From Paenibacillus hamazuiensis (lineage in GTDB: Bacteria; Bacillota; Bacilli; Paenibacillales; NBRC-103111), in NCBI RefSeq assembly GCF_023276405.1, contig NZ_JALRMO010000001.1:2604001-2668000 (forward strand): a stretch of DNA of 64,000 bases. Reading direction: 5' to 3'. The translations under genes and the position numbers were made by a program. Shown here one piece after another: positions 44,933-53,965 of this stretch. Positions within the stretch are counted from its first letter, which is position 1; every line of letters begins with the position of its first letter. The notes under the pieces were generated by a model. It ran no database searches. It saw only the letters and a program-made list of their open reading frames with translations, and had not been told where the DNA came from.

Positions 44933-45841
44933 TTACAAAAACAGCAAAATGCAGACGACGGAAAACCCGTATAACACCACGGTCAGCAAAATATGCTTAT
45001 CCTCGAGCAGCAGCTTCTCCGGACGCCCGCCCTTGCCTTCCATATGAATTAAATACAAGTACCGAAACAATCCGTACAGCACAAAAATAAGCGTCCACAT
45101 CAGATGGATCGTATGCCCCGCGGTGAAAGTAAACAGCGCATAACTCATGATGGTCGCTGTCGTCACGACAACCGACATTTGATTCAGCATCTCCATCGAA
45201 TACGATTCCAGCACTTTTCGGTGCGAGCCCGAGCCGCTTTGCATCAATGCAAGCTCGTGCCTGCGTTTGCCGATGGCCAGAAATAAAGCGAGCAGCATCG
45301 TGCAAAGCAGAAACCATGGCGTAAGCGGCACGCCGATCACCAGCCCTCCGCCTACCGCGCGAAGCACGAACCCGGACGCTACGATGATGAGATCGATGAT
45401 CACGACATGCTTGAGCTTCAGCGAATACAGCACATTGACGGCAAAATAAACGGACAGCACGCAGCCGAAAGCAAACTGAAACCGGAACGCGAGAAGCAGG
45501 CAGCACGCAAGCAGGACGAAGCCAAACAGCAGTGCGGTCTGCGGATGGATTGCGCCGGACGCCAGCGGCCGGTATTTTTTCTCCGGATGCATCCGGTCGC
45601 GTTCGCGGTCGACGAAATCGTTCAGCACATACACGCAGCTGGAAACGAGGCAGAACAGGACGAAGCCGGCCAATGCTTGTCCGAGCATGGCCATATTCGC
45701 TTGCCGGATGGAAAAGATCAGGGCGGCGAATACGAGCAAATTTTTCGTCCACTGCCGGGGTCGCATCAGAGCCAAAAAACGGAGCGGAACCGGCCGGGCT
45801 CCCCAGCCGTCCAGCTTGACGTGCACTTTGGTTTGGGACAT
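44933..45841 (-). CDS. UbiA-family prenyltransferase, decaprenyl-phosphate phosphoribosyltransferase-like
   Basis: 302 residues, nine helices. NDFVDRERD (74-82) and the later Asp-rich motif (DLIIVASGFVLRA follows) bind Mg and the prenyl phosphate; KKYRPLASG is family-typical. The start MRPRQWTKNLLVFA resembles DPPR synthases (Rv3806c-like), which put phosphoribose onto a polyprenyl phosphate rather than making quinones. First gene of the leftward operon. ATG at 45841 after AGGAGG. Its leader contains a 44-bp imperfect tandem repeat and the SinR-like palindromes. Confidence 0.85.
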   Translation of the reverse strand: MSQTKVHVKLDGWGARPVPLRFLALMRPRQWTKNLLVFAALIFSIRQANMAMLGQALAGFVLFCLVSSCVYVLNDFVDRERDRMHPEKKYRPLASGAIHPQTALLFGFVLLACCLLLAFRFQFAFGCVLSVYFAVNVLYSLKLKHVVIIDLIIVASGFVLRAVGGGLVIGVPLTPWFLLCTMLLALFLAIGKRRHELALMQSGSGSHRKVLESYSMEMLNQMSVVVTTATIMSYALFTFTAGHTIHLMWTLIFVLYGLFRYLYLIHMEGKGGRPEKLLLEDKHILLTVVLYGFSVVCILLFL

Positions 45842-45861
45842 GAGCAAACCTCCTAAGATTT

Positions 45862-45971
45862 TTTTTTGCGCCAGCAAAAAACTGACTTCGTAAGCATTCG
45901 CTTAGTTTTTTGACGCCGGCGAAAAACCGATTTTGTAAGCATTCGATTCATTTTTTGCGCCGGCAAAACAG
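45862..45971. repeat. Imperfect tandem repeat, about 44 bp, 2.5 units
   Basis: Units start at about 45862, 45906 and 45951, each with TTTTTTG(A)CGCC(A/G)GC(A/G)AAAA then a region ending GTAAGCATTCG. They lie just upstream of the UbiA gene, in the leader of the leftward operon. Each unit contains a short GCC/GGC hairpin with T-run, so they may form serial RNA stems. Confidence 0.7.
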
Positions 45972-46066
45972 CCTTCTTTAAGACGTGTTTTTATTTTGAG
46001 TGACGAGGCGGCCTAATCGGGTGCCGGACAGCCCCTCGTCCGGAATTCATTATAACGAACAAAATA

Positions 46067-46080
46067 TTCTTTATAAAGAA
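46067..46080. promoter_or_regulatory. SinR-like operator 1
   Basis: A perfect 14-bp palindrome TTCTTTATAAAGAA, with AAAGAAC on its right edge, the complement of the known Bacillus SinR half-site GTTCTYT. Nearby ATAACGAAC (46052-46060) gives another half-site. It lies between the divergent UbiA and glmS operons. Confidence 0.6.
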
Positions 46081-46200
46081 CAATATTCGGTTGTATTTTG
46101 GAGTATTTGGAAGAATAATTGCGTTTTTTGTTCGTTAACATGAATTAATTCGATTTTCTACATTTTTATTTTAACTTTTTTTGCGTTATACTTCTCACAT

Positions 46201-46220
46201 GTGTTCGTTATACAGAACAC
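46201..46220. promoter_or_regulatory. SinR-like operator 2
   Basis: GTGTTC-N8-GAACAC with a central TATA, matching TTC-N2-TATA-N2-GAA. It lies 41 bases upstream of the glmS start, where a repressor would block initiation or elongation. Confidence 0.6.
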
Positions 46221-46260
46221 ACACTATCAATCGACCTATTGGAAAAGAGGAGGAGTAAGC

Positions 46261-48087
46261 ATGTGCGGCATTGTCGGCTATATCGGCAAACGGGATTCGC
46301 AAGGCATCTTGCTCGGCGGATTAAAAAAATTGGAATACCGCGGATACGATTCCGCCGGAGTGGCTATTCACACGAAAACAGGGCTGGAACTCCGCAAGTC
46401 GAAAGGAAGAATCAGCGAGCTCGAAACGAGGCTTGAGGCGCAGCCGTTGTCCGGATTCGCCGGCATCGGCCATACCCGCTGGGCTACCCACGGAAAGCCT
46501 TCGGATGCGAATTCGCATCCGCACACCGATAACGAGATGAACATTTCCGTCGTACATAACGGCATCATCGAAAATCACCTGCAGCTGAAGGCGGAGCTGG
46601 AGCAGCTCGGGTACCGTTTTGTCTCGGAAACCGACACTGAAGTCATCTCGCATTTGATCGCGCATCATTATAAAGGGGATTTGCCCGAAGCCGTCCGGAA
46701 GGCTGTCAGCCATTTAAGGGGCGCTTACGCGATTGCGGTGCTTTCTGCGCACGAGCCGGACAAGCTGATTGCGGTCCGCTGGGCGAGCCCGCTCATCATC
46801 GGCGTCGGCGAAGGCGAAAATTTCATCGGCTCCGACATCCCGGCCATTTTGGAGCATACCCGCAGCGTTTATATTTTGAATGACGGCGAAATGGCCGTGC
46901 TCACCAGAGACAACGTCGAGCTGATGACGCTGGAGGGCAATTTTATCGCCAAGCAGCTGCTGCGCATTGAATGGGACTTCGTAATGGCGGAGAAAGGCGG
47001 CTACGACACGTTTATGCTTAAAGAAATTCATGAGCAGCCGCGCGCTTATCGGGATACGATGCGAGGCAGGCTGCTCGAAGGAACGGGAATTTCCTTTCCC
47101 GGCACATCGCTGTCCGCCCGGCAAATTCGCGGGGTGAAGCACATTCATATCGTCGCCTGCGGGACGGCTTATCACGCGGCCCTTATCGGCAAACAGGTGA
47201 TTGAACGTCTGACCCGCATTCCGGTCGAAGTCGATCTCGCTTCCGAATACAGGTACCGGATGCCGGTGATCGGCGCGAATACGCTGGTTATTGCGGTCAG
47301 CCAGTCTGGGGAAACCGCGGATACGCTGGCCGCCATGCGCGAGGCGAAGCTGGCCGGCGCACGCGTGCTGGCCATCACAAACGTGATAGGCAGCTCGGTT
47401 GCCCGCGAAGCGGACGATATCTTGTTCACGCACGCCGGCCCGGAAATCGCGGTCGCTTCGACTAAAGCCTACAGCTCGCAGCTGATCGCCTTTTATATGC
47501 TCGGCCTGTTCATGGCACGTTCGCTCAACACGATAGACCGGGCCGCGCTTACCGAGATGATTGCGATGCTGGAGCGGCTGCCCTATCAAGTAGAGCGGCT
47601 GCTCGAAGACAAAGAATCGATCCGGCGCATCGCCGAACGGATCTCGGGCCGGGAGCATCTGTTTTTTATCGGCCGCGGACTCGATTACAGCCTGGCTATG
47701 GAAGCATCGCTCAAGCTGAAGGAAATCTCATATATCCATTCGGAGGCGTATGCCGCCGGCGAGCTGAAGCACGGGTCTTTGGCGCTCATCGAAGAAGGAA
47801 CTCCGGTCATCGCGCTGGCCACCCAGGAGCTGCTGCTGGAGAAAACCGCCAGCAACATCAAGGAAGTGAAGGCACGCGGGGCTTATGTCATCGCACTCAC
47901 TCTGGAAGGTAATGAGGAGCTTGAAAAAACGGCCGATCAAGTCATATACGTGCCGCGCACGTACTCCCTGTTTACCCCGTCCGTCGCAGTTGTGCCGCTG
48001 CAGCTGCTCGCCTATTATGCGGCTTCGATTCGGGGCCACGATGTGGACAAGCCCCGCAATCTGGCCAAAAGCGTCACCGTCGAGTAG
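46261..48087 (+). CDS. glmS: Glutamine--fructose-6-phosphate aminotransferase
   Basis: 608 residues. Makes glucosamine-6-phosphate, the entry to UDP-GlcNAc. Cys2 after the initiator Met (MCGIVGYIGKRDS) is the glutaminase nucleophile; HTRWATHGKPSDANSHPH and GIIENHLQLK follow. Two SIS domains (CGTAYHAALIGKQ, SQSGETADTLAAM; GRGLDYSLAMEASLKLKEISY) bind the sugar, and the C-terminal PRNLAKSVTVE is typical. No glmS ribozyme precedes it, unlike most Bacillales glmS genes. It is placed in an operon with a polysaccharide synthase and behind SinR-like palindromes, which suggests a second, matrix-dedicated copy. ATG after AGAGGAGGAG. Confidence 0.97.
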   Translation: MCGIVGYIGKRDSQGILLGGLKKLEYRGYDSAGVAIHTKTGLELRKSKGRISELETRLEAQPLSGFAGIGHTRWATHGKPSDANSHPHTDNEMNISVVHNGIIENHLQLKAELEQLGYRFVSETDTEVISHLIAHHYKGDLPEAVRKAVSHLRGAYAIAVLSAHEPDKLIAVRWASPLIIGVGEGENFIGSDIPAILEHTRSVYILNDGEMAVLTRDNVELMTLEGNFIAKQLLRIEWDFVMAEKGGYDTFMLKEIHEQPRAYRDTMRGRLLEGTGISFPGTSLSARQIRGVKHIHIVACGTAYHAALIGKQVIERLTRIPVEVDLASEYRYRMPVIGANTLVIAVSQSGETADTLAAMREAKLAGARVLAITNVIGSSVAREADDILFTHAGPEIAVASTKAYSSQLIAFYMLGLFMARSLNTIDRAALTEMIAMLERLPYQVERLLEDKESIRRIAERISGREHLFFIGRGLDYSLAMEASLKLKEISYIHSEAYAAGELKHGSLALIEEGTPVIALATQELLLEKTASNIKEVKARGAYVIALTLEGNEELEKTADQVIYVPRTYSLFTPSVAVVPLQLLAYYAASIRGHDVDKPRNLAKSVTVE

Positions 48088-48124
48088 CCTTCGGCAGGCT
48101 AAAGTCAGGAGGAGGAGAAACCAT

Positions 48125-49339
48125 ATGTGGATGGAACCGTACGATCAGGCCGCCTCCGTGCTGAACGCCTTAAGCATCACTGTCGCCGGCGGCTTCTGCG
48201 CTCTGTTTGTGCTTAGAGCCAGGCGCAGGGCCGATGCGGAGCGGATAAAGACAAGCCTGGAAAAACATAAAAATTATTTCGCTTATCTCAGCATGAGCTT
48301 AGGCAGCACGGATGCGCTGCTCCCTCCACCCGGCCGGCTGACCCCCGCCGATTTAAAAGCGATCCAGATCAAGCTGCTGGAATGGATGGAAACGATCGGC
48401 GGCGAGTACCGGGACCAGCTTACCGACCTTTGCCGGGATCTCGGACTCGTGGAACTAGAGCGCAAGCGGCTTCGCAGCGCGAGACACGGAGTGCGCCTGG
48501 AAGCCGCTTATCGTTTGGGCATGATGCGGGCGGCGGAATGCACCGGCGAGCTGCTGCAGCTTCTGGAGAGGGAAGCCGGCGAATCGACCGCGTTTGTGGT
48601 CGGGCGAGCGGCTGCCAAATGCGCCGAAACGCTCGACGATTTGCGCCGTGTGCTGCTTCTGCTTACCGAACACCATCCGGAAGCTCATCAGTTGATCGCC
48701 GATATCGCCGCCTCCTCTTCCTTGGACCCTGCCCCGCTTTTTACCGAGCTGCTGGCCAAGGAAGACTGTGAAGCGCATCTTATCGTCGCTTTGACAGGAC
48801 TTTCCGGACGGAACGATCCGGAAGTGGCGGGCGCCGTTCTACGTTTGATCGACTCCGGGTATAAGGAAGTTCGCATCAAAGCGGCGAAGGTGTATCTCCA
48901 GGTCGCCCATCCGCTGACGCCGGGGCGGATCGGCGAACTCATTCGCCATCCCGACTGGGAAATTCGCGCGGCGGCGGTCAAAGCAGTCGGCCGGCTGCAG
49001 CTTGATGCGCATATCGGGGTGCTGACCGATTGTCTGGGAGACGCCGAATGGTGGGTGCGCTACTACAGCGCCGAAAGCTTGTCCCGGCTCGGGCCTGCCG
49101 GGTTTGAAGCGCTTTGCGAAGCCGCCTGCGGCGGCGAAAACGCCGCCTCCCTCGACTTCGTGCGGGAGACCGTGCAGGAGGAGCTGAGCCGCGCCAAAGC
49201 TCTCGTCCCGCAGGACACACGGCAAACGGCTTCATACGATCGGCTGTTTTTCATCTATCAGCGCAAACGCAGAGGGGCCGGCGTGAACCGGGCGGAAGTC
49301 CAGACCCGGGGCCGATTGGCGGAGAGGGGGCCCCAATGA
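48125..49339 (+). CDS. Membrane-anchored HEAT-repeat protein
   Basis: 404 residues. An N-terminal transmembrane helix (ALSITVAGGFCALFVLRAR) is followed by helical HEAT-like repeats from about 115 to 350 (HGVRLEAAYRLGMMRAAE, PEVAGAVLRLIDSGYKEVRIKAAKVYL, DWEIRAAAVKAVGRL, DAEWWVRYYSAESLSRLG). Probably a cytosolic scaffold held at the membrane beside the glycosyltransferase encoded next, whose start overlaps its stop (ATGA). No enzymatic motif. ATG at 48125 after AGGAGGAGGAG. Confidence 0.88.
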   Translation: MWMEPYDQAASVLNALSITVAGGFCALFVLRARRRADAERIKTSLEKHKNYFAYLSMSLGSTDALLPPPGRLTPADLKAIQIKLLEWMETIGGEYRDQLTDLCRDLGLVELERKRLRSARHGVRLEAAYRLGMMRAAECTGELLQLLEREAGESTAFVVGRAAAKCAETLDDLRRVLLLLTEHHPEAHQLIADIAASSSLDPAPLFTELLAKEDCEAHLIVALTGLSGRNDPEVAGAVLRLIDSGYKEVRIKAAKVYLQVAHPLTPGRIGELIRHPDWEIRAAAVKAVGRLQLDAHIGVLTDCLGDAEWWVRYYSAESLSRLGPAGFEALCEAACGGENAASLDFVRETVQEELSRAKALVPQDTRQTASYDRLFFIYQRKRRGAGVNRAEVQTRGRLAERGPQ

Positions 49340-50799
49340 GATCGTTACTGCTTAGTTACGGAATCGTCGCCACTTATTTGATCATCGGGTCCGGCTTATT
49401 ATATTTGTTCATTCTTGCCGTTTCGTATCGGAAGATGCTTTCCATGGTCAAAAGCGCCGCCAATTCGCGGTTCCGGGAGCTCGCAGGCTCGGAATACGTT
49501 ACGCCCGTATCGATCCTCGTTCCTTCATATAATGAGGAGCTGACGATTATCGGGAGTCTGCAATCTTTAATGACGCTGGAGTTTCCCGTGTATGAAATTG
49601 TTGTAATCAACGACGGCTCGACCGATCGGACGCTGGAGGTGCTGATCGAAACGTTTGATCTGAAGCCCGGCCGTTTGTCCGGCTTCCGCCCTCTCGTGCC
49701 GTCCCGGGAAATCCGCTGCGTCTACCGAAGCCCCCTCTACCCCGGGCTCGTCGTTATCGATAAGGCGAACGGCGGCAAGGCGGACGCGTTGAACGCAGGC
49801 ATCAATGTATGCCAATATCCGCTCGTCGCCACGATCGATGCGGACAGTCTGTTGGAAAAAGACGCGTTGATCCGATTGGTGAAAGTGTATATGGAAAATC
49901 CCGAACAGCATATCGCCGTCGGAGGCAATGTGCGCATCGCCAACGGAAGCTCCATCGAAGACGGCCGCGTGCTGTCGGTCCGGATGTCGAATAATTGGCT
50001 TCCGGCCATGCAATACGTCGAATATGTAAAAGCTTTCCTCGGCGGCCGCATCGGCTGGAGCGCCATCAACGGCCTGCTGATCGTTTCGGGAGCCTTCGGG
50101 CTGTTCCGCAAAGATATGTTGGTCATGGTCGGCGGCTACGAAGAGGGATGCCCCGGCGAGGACATGAACATTGTGATGAAGCTCCATAAGTATATGCTCG
50201 ACCGCGGCTTGCCCTACCGGATCCTGTTTTGCCCGGATGCCGTCTGCTGGACGCAGGCGCCCGACTCGCTTCGGGTTCTCGGCGCCCAGCGCCGCCGCTG
50301 GATTCGCGGCAGCTTGTGGAACGTGAGCCGGTTTCGCTCGATGCTGTTCATCCCGAAGTACAAAGTCATCGGATGGCTGGCCCTTCCGTATACGATTGTT
50401 TATGAAATATTAAATCCGTTCGTCCGCCTATCCGGGCTGGCCGCGCTGGCCGGATACGTGCTGCTGGATATGACGCAGCTGCCGATTTTGCTCGCTTTTC
50501 TGCTCGTCAACCTGCTGATCGGCATGGCTTTTACATGCGGGTCCTTATTGATTGAGGAAGCGGCTTCCCGCAGCTCCATCCGAACGTACGATGTGCTCAA
50601 AATGATCGCGCTGTCGGCGTTGATGGCGCTCGGCTACGACCAGATCAATGCGCTGTGGAAGCTGCTCGGTTTGTGGGATTACGCGCGCCGCAACAACGCC
50701 TGGGGCAACATGGTGCGCCGCAGCTGGAGCGAGGAAGCGGCGCATTCAAGCGGTGCTCCCGGCTCGCAAACGCAAACCACCGAAGCCCGGGCCGTCTGA
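49336..50799 (+). CDS. Processive GT2 polysaccharide synthase (IcaA/PgaC/BcsA-like)
   Basis: 487 residues. A membrane helix at 8-30 precedes a GT-A domain with VPSYNEE, NDGSTD (92-97), TIDADS (DxD, 168-170), GED (274-276, catalytic base) and QRRRW (318-322), the processivity signature. Two to four helices follow at about 345-440. It would polymerise a UDP-sugar and extrude a beta-linked glycan. Coding next to glmS points to a GlcNAc-type polymer; this is inference. The start overlaps the HEAT gene stop by four bases, so the two are coupled. Confidence 0.92.
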   Translation: MRSLLLSYGIVATYLIIGSGLLYLFILAVSYRKMLSMVKSAANSRFRELAGSEYVTPVSILVPSYNEELTIIGSLQSLMTLEFPVYEIVVINDGSTDRTLEVLIETFDLKPGRLSGFRPLVPSREIRCVYRSPLYPGLVVIDKANGGKADALNAGINVCQYPLVATIDADSLLEKDALIRLVKVYMENPEQHIAVGGNVRIANGSSIEDGRVLSVRMSNNWLPAMQYVEYVKAFLGGRIGWSAINGLLIVSGAFGLFRKDMLVMVGGYEEGCPGEDMNIVMKLHKYMLDRGLPYRILFCPDAVCWTQAPDSLRVLGAQRRRWIRGSLWNVSRFRSMLFIPKYKVIGWLALPYTIVYEILNPFVRLSGLAALAGYVLLDMTQLPILLAFLLVNLLIGMAFTCGSLLIEEAASRSSIRTYDVLKMIALSALMALGYDQINALWKLLGLWDYARRNNAWGNMVRRSWSEEAAHSSGAPGSQTQTTEARAV

Positions 50800-50837
50800 C
50801 GGCGGCCCTATACCAAAGAAATGGAGAGTGAATAACG

Positions 50838-51653
50838 ATGAATACTGCGAATACGGTGTTAGCGGAAAATAGTATATCCAAACGTCTTTACGCCCGCATG
50901 AACAATATGCTGCAAGCGGCCGGCTCTTGGACGGAAAGCTGCGGAGTCATTGCGGCGGCAGCGCACAGCGTCGACTCGGGCACGCTTCAGGAATTGGAAT
51001 CGCGTCTGAATCTTGCGGGCGAAAATCCGGGCGTTGTCGCCGCTTACGAAGCGGATGCCAACCTGCTGCTTATCCTTCTTCCCGGACAAGCTTTGGCATA
51101 CACGCATTTCGCAGCGCTGTCGGTGAAAGCATTACTTCAGGAAGCCGGTCTGCCGGCGGGAGGAATGGCCATAGCCTGCTTCTCCGAGAGCGCTCCGGCA
51201 ACGGAACCGGATTTAAACGAATTCCTATCGCTGCTGAACGGAATGGATCAGGAGGAAATCGCCGTTTATGACGGCCCCCTTTCCTCCCCAGCGACTCCGA
51301 CGGTCGTGATGATCGATCCGAACGCCGATTTGCTCGAATTCCTCAACGTCCGGCTGGGACGGCAAGGTTATGACGTCCGTCCGGCGCAGGACGGCAAGGA
51401 AGGACTTCGGCTCGTAGAATCGGTTCGACCGGATCTCGTCATCACGGAGCTGACGCTGCCGGCGCTCGACGGTTACCAGGTGATTCAGCGCATCCGGAAA
51501 TCCCAGAGCCGGTCATGCAAAGTCGTCGTGCTGACCGACCTTTCCGTCGAACAGCATATTTGCAAATGCTTCGAGCTGGGTGCCGCCGATGTGATCAAAA
51601 AACCGTTCTCTCCGATGGAGCTTGAAGCTCGTCTCCGGCGGCTGCTTGCTTAA
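50838..51653 (+). CDS. Protein with C-terminal degenerate receiver (REC) domain
   Basis: 271 residues. Residues 1-150 are an unrecognised domain with a hydrophobic core; 153-271 are a receiver fold (TVVMIDPNADLLEFLN, LTLPALDGYQVIQRI, VVVLTDLS, AADVIKKPFSPMELEARL). The phosphoacceptor position is Glu204 in VITELTLP where an Asp would stand; the acidic pocket Asp160 and the Lys in IKKP remain. Such a domain may be permanently in an active-like state or serve only for interaction. Follows the synthase by 38 bases after a GGAGAGTG site and precedes a glycoside hydrolase gene. Confidence 0.88.
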   Translation: MNTANTVLAENSISKRLYARMNNMLQAAGSWTESCGVIAAAAHSVDSGTLQELESRLNLAGENPGVVAAYEADANLLLILLPGQALAYTHFAALSVKALLQEAGLPAGGMAIACFSESAPATEPDLNEFLSLLNGMDQEEIAVYDGPLSSPATPTVVMIDPNADLLEFLNVRLGRQGYDVRPAQDGKEGLRLVESVRPDLVITELTLPALDGYQVIQRIRKSQSRSCKVVVLTDLSVEQHICKCFELGAADVIKKPFSPMELEARLRRLLA

Positions 51654-51684
51654 CCAACCTTGACGATTAAAGGAGTCTCAGCCC

Positions 51685-53907
51685 ATGAAGGCAAACACCT
51701 CACCCGTCTCCTGGCTGCTTCGTCTTGCCGCCGTGGCCGCCGCTTTTTTCCTGGTATGGCACTACTGACCCGCGAGCAAAGTGGAGAGCATCCGAAACGA
51801 AGACGGAACTCAGATCAAATTCCGTACGAAGGGCGATCGCATCGAGAAGTATGACGGACAGCGATGGACCCCCTTTTTTGTTAAAGGAGTCAACGTGGGT
51901 GCTGCTCTTCCGGGGCATGACCCGGGCGAACTGCCGATCAGCAAGGAAACGTACATGCAGTGGTTCGGACAAATTCAAGAGCTCGGCGCCGATACGATTC
52001 GGGTGTATACGATTTTGTCCCCGATTTTTTATCAGGCGCTGGTGGAATACAACGAGCGCCACGCAGACTCGCCGCTTTATTTTATTCAGGGAGTATGGAC
52101 TCCGGAAGATGAGCTGATCGATAAAAAGGACGCTTATCTCGAGAGCATTTACAGCGAATTTCAGAAGGAGATCACCCTCGCCGTGGGAGCGGTTTACGGA
52201 ACCGTCGACATTCCGGAACGGTTCGGCAAGGCGAGCGGCTCCTACCGGTATAACGCCGGACCTTATTTGCTGGCCTGGCATATCGGAACGGAATGGGATC
52301 CGATGATGGTGCAAAGCACGAACGAGAAGCATAAGGACAAGACAGGCTTTCAAGGCTCCTACGTTTCCGCCGCCCCGGCCGCATCCCCCTTCGAAAACTG
52401 GCTCGCGGAAATGCTCGACCATTTGGCGGTGCAGGAATCGCAGAACGGATGGAAACATCCGCTGACGTTCACCAATTGGGTAACTACCGATCCGCTGAAG
52501 CATCCCGGGGAAAATCTCGTTCAAGAAGATATGGTCAGCGTCGACGCGGCCCATCTGGAGATACGGGACTGGCCGGCAGGATACTTTGCCTCCTTTCACG
52601 CATACCCTTACTATCCGGATTTTTTCCGAACGGACAAGACGCTGACGAGCATGGCCGACGCCAATGGAGAGCCCAATACGTACCTCGGCTATTTGACCCA
52701 ACTGAAGGCGCATTACAAGGACATGCCGGTTATGATTACGGAGTTCGGCGTCCCTTCTTCCGTCGGTATCGGGCACTTGGCGAATAAAGGCCGCAATCAA
52801 GGTGGGCATGACGAGACCGGGCAAGGTCTCATCAACGCTTCGCTGCTGCAGGATATCGCCGGCGCCGGCATGGCGGGAGGCATCGTCTTCTCGTGGCAGG
52901 ACGAATGGTTTAAGCGCACCTGGAATACGATGCATTTCGAAATTCCGCAAAACCGCCGCAAGCTGTGGAACAACGTGCTCACGAATGAGCAGCACTTCGG
53001 TCTGGTGGCCGAACGGTCCGGCAAAGATGGACCGCTTGTCATCGACGGCGATGCGAATGACTGGCAAAAGCTCCCGGAAAGCGACAAAAAGCGGCTGACC
53101 GGAGTTTATCCGGGCTGGAAATCGCTTTGGATCACCCATGACGAAGCTTATGTTTACGTGATGGGCGAGCTGGAGCAGCCGTTTGATCCGGAACGCGAAC
53201 GGCTCCTCTTCGGCGTCGATACGATCCCCGGCGGGAACCGGCATGCCGAGGAACTGGGGAACGTCAAGCTGGACGAAGGGCTGGAGACGCTCATCGTGCT
53301 TGGCAAAGACGATGAAAGCCAGGTAAAGATCGCTTCGAATTACAATTTTCACACAAGACTGTACGGCGGCATTTACGGCATGCTGCCGGTTCAGCCGGTG
53401 AACATGAAGGATGATTCGGGAGTATTCGATCCGTGGAAGCTCGCCGTCGATTTGGAGCAAACCCCGCCCGATTCCGCTGCATACAGTCCGTTCCAGGACG
53501 TGCCGGCAGGCAAGTTGATGCGGGGATCTACGGATCCGGCATCCGACGATTTCAATTCTTTGGCGATGTGGCAGGCCAAGGGGAGTGTCGTCGAGATGCG
53601 CATCCCCTGGATGCTTCTCGGCTTTACCGATCCGAGCTCACTGCAGGTGATGAGCTACGGCGAGACCGATGGCAAGCTTGCTGCAACGACGACCCGGGGG
53701 ATTCGCTTGCTTCCCTGGATCATCCGGCGCTCGGACGGCAGCATCCGCGGCCTGGACGAAACCGGCGGCTTGTATCCGGTCTCCCGGCTGCCGATTTACG
53801 CCTGGCCCGCCTGGAACGAGGTGCAGTACAGCGAGCGGCTGAAAAAAAGCTACTACCTGATGAAAGAAGCGTTTCATCAGATCGGCACAACTTATGCTGC
53901 GAAGTGA
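51685..53907 (+). pseudogene. Glycoside hydrolase copy 2, interrupted by in-frame TGA in its signal anchor
   Basis: From the ATG at 51685 (AAAGGAG eight bases upstream) a signal-anchor (SWLLRLAAVAAAFFLVWHY) runs into a TGA at 51766-51768. The same phase then continues without any other defect for 713 codons (GVNVGAALPGHDPGELP, WHIGTEWDPMM, MITEFGVPSSVG, CBM9-like tail). It is a paralogue of 40055-42328. In it the Asn of the clan-A NE pair is Thr (GTEW). The stop is followed by C. Without readthrough the product would start at GTG 51781 and lack its export signal. Last gene of the glmS operon. Confidence 0.85.
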
Positions 53908-53956
53908 AAAAGCCCCTATCGCCGATTCCGAAAGTGAATCAAGCGATAGGGGCTTC
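53908..53956. terminator. Terminator between hydrolase and sinR
   Basis: Stem AAGCCCCTATCGC paired with GCGATAGGGGCTT, with a 20-base loop and A/T runs on both sides; shared by the convergent genes. Confidence 0.85.
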
Positions 53957-53965
53957 TTATATTCG

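Noticed and set aside
46081-46260. glmS ribozyme in the glmS leader
   Set aside because: None of the conserved core segments are present; the leader is AT-rich with palindromes instead.
51781-53907. Hydrolase copy 2 as an intact gene with GTG start
   Set aside because: No ribosome binding site before GTG 51781, whereas a perfect site and a signal anchor precede the in-frame TGA, so the true start is upstream.
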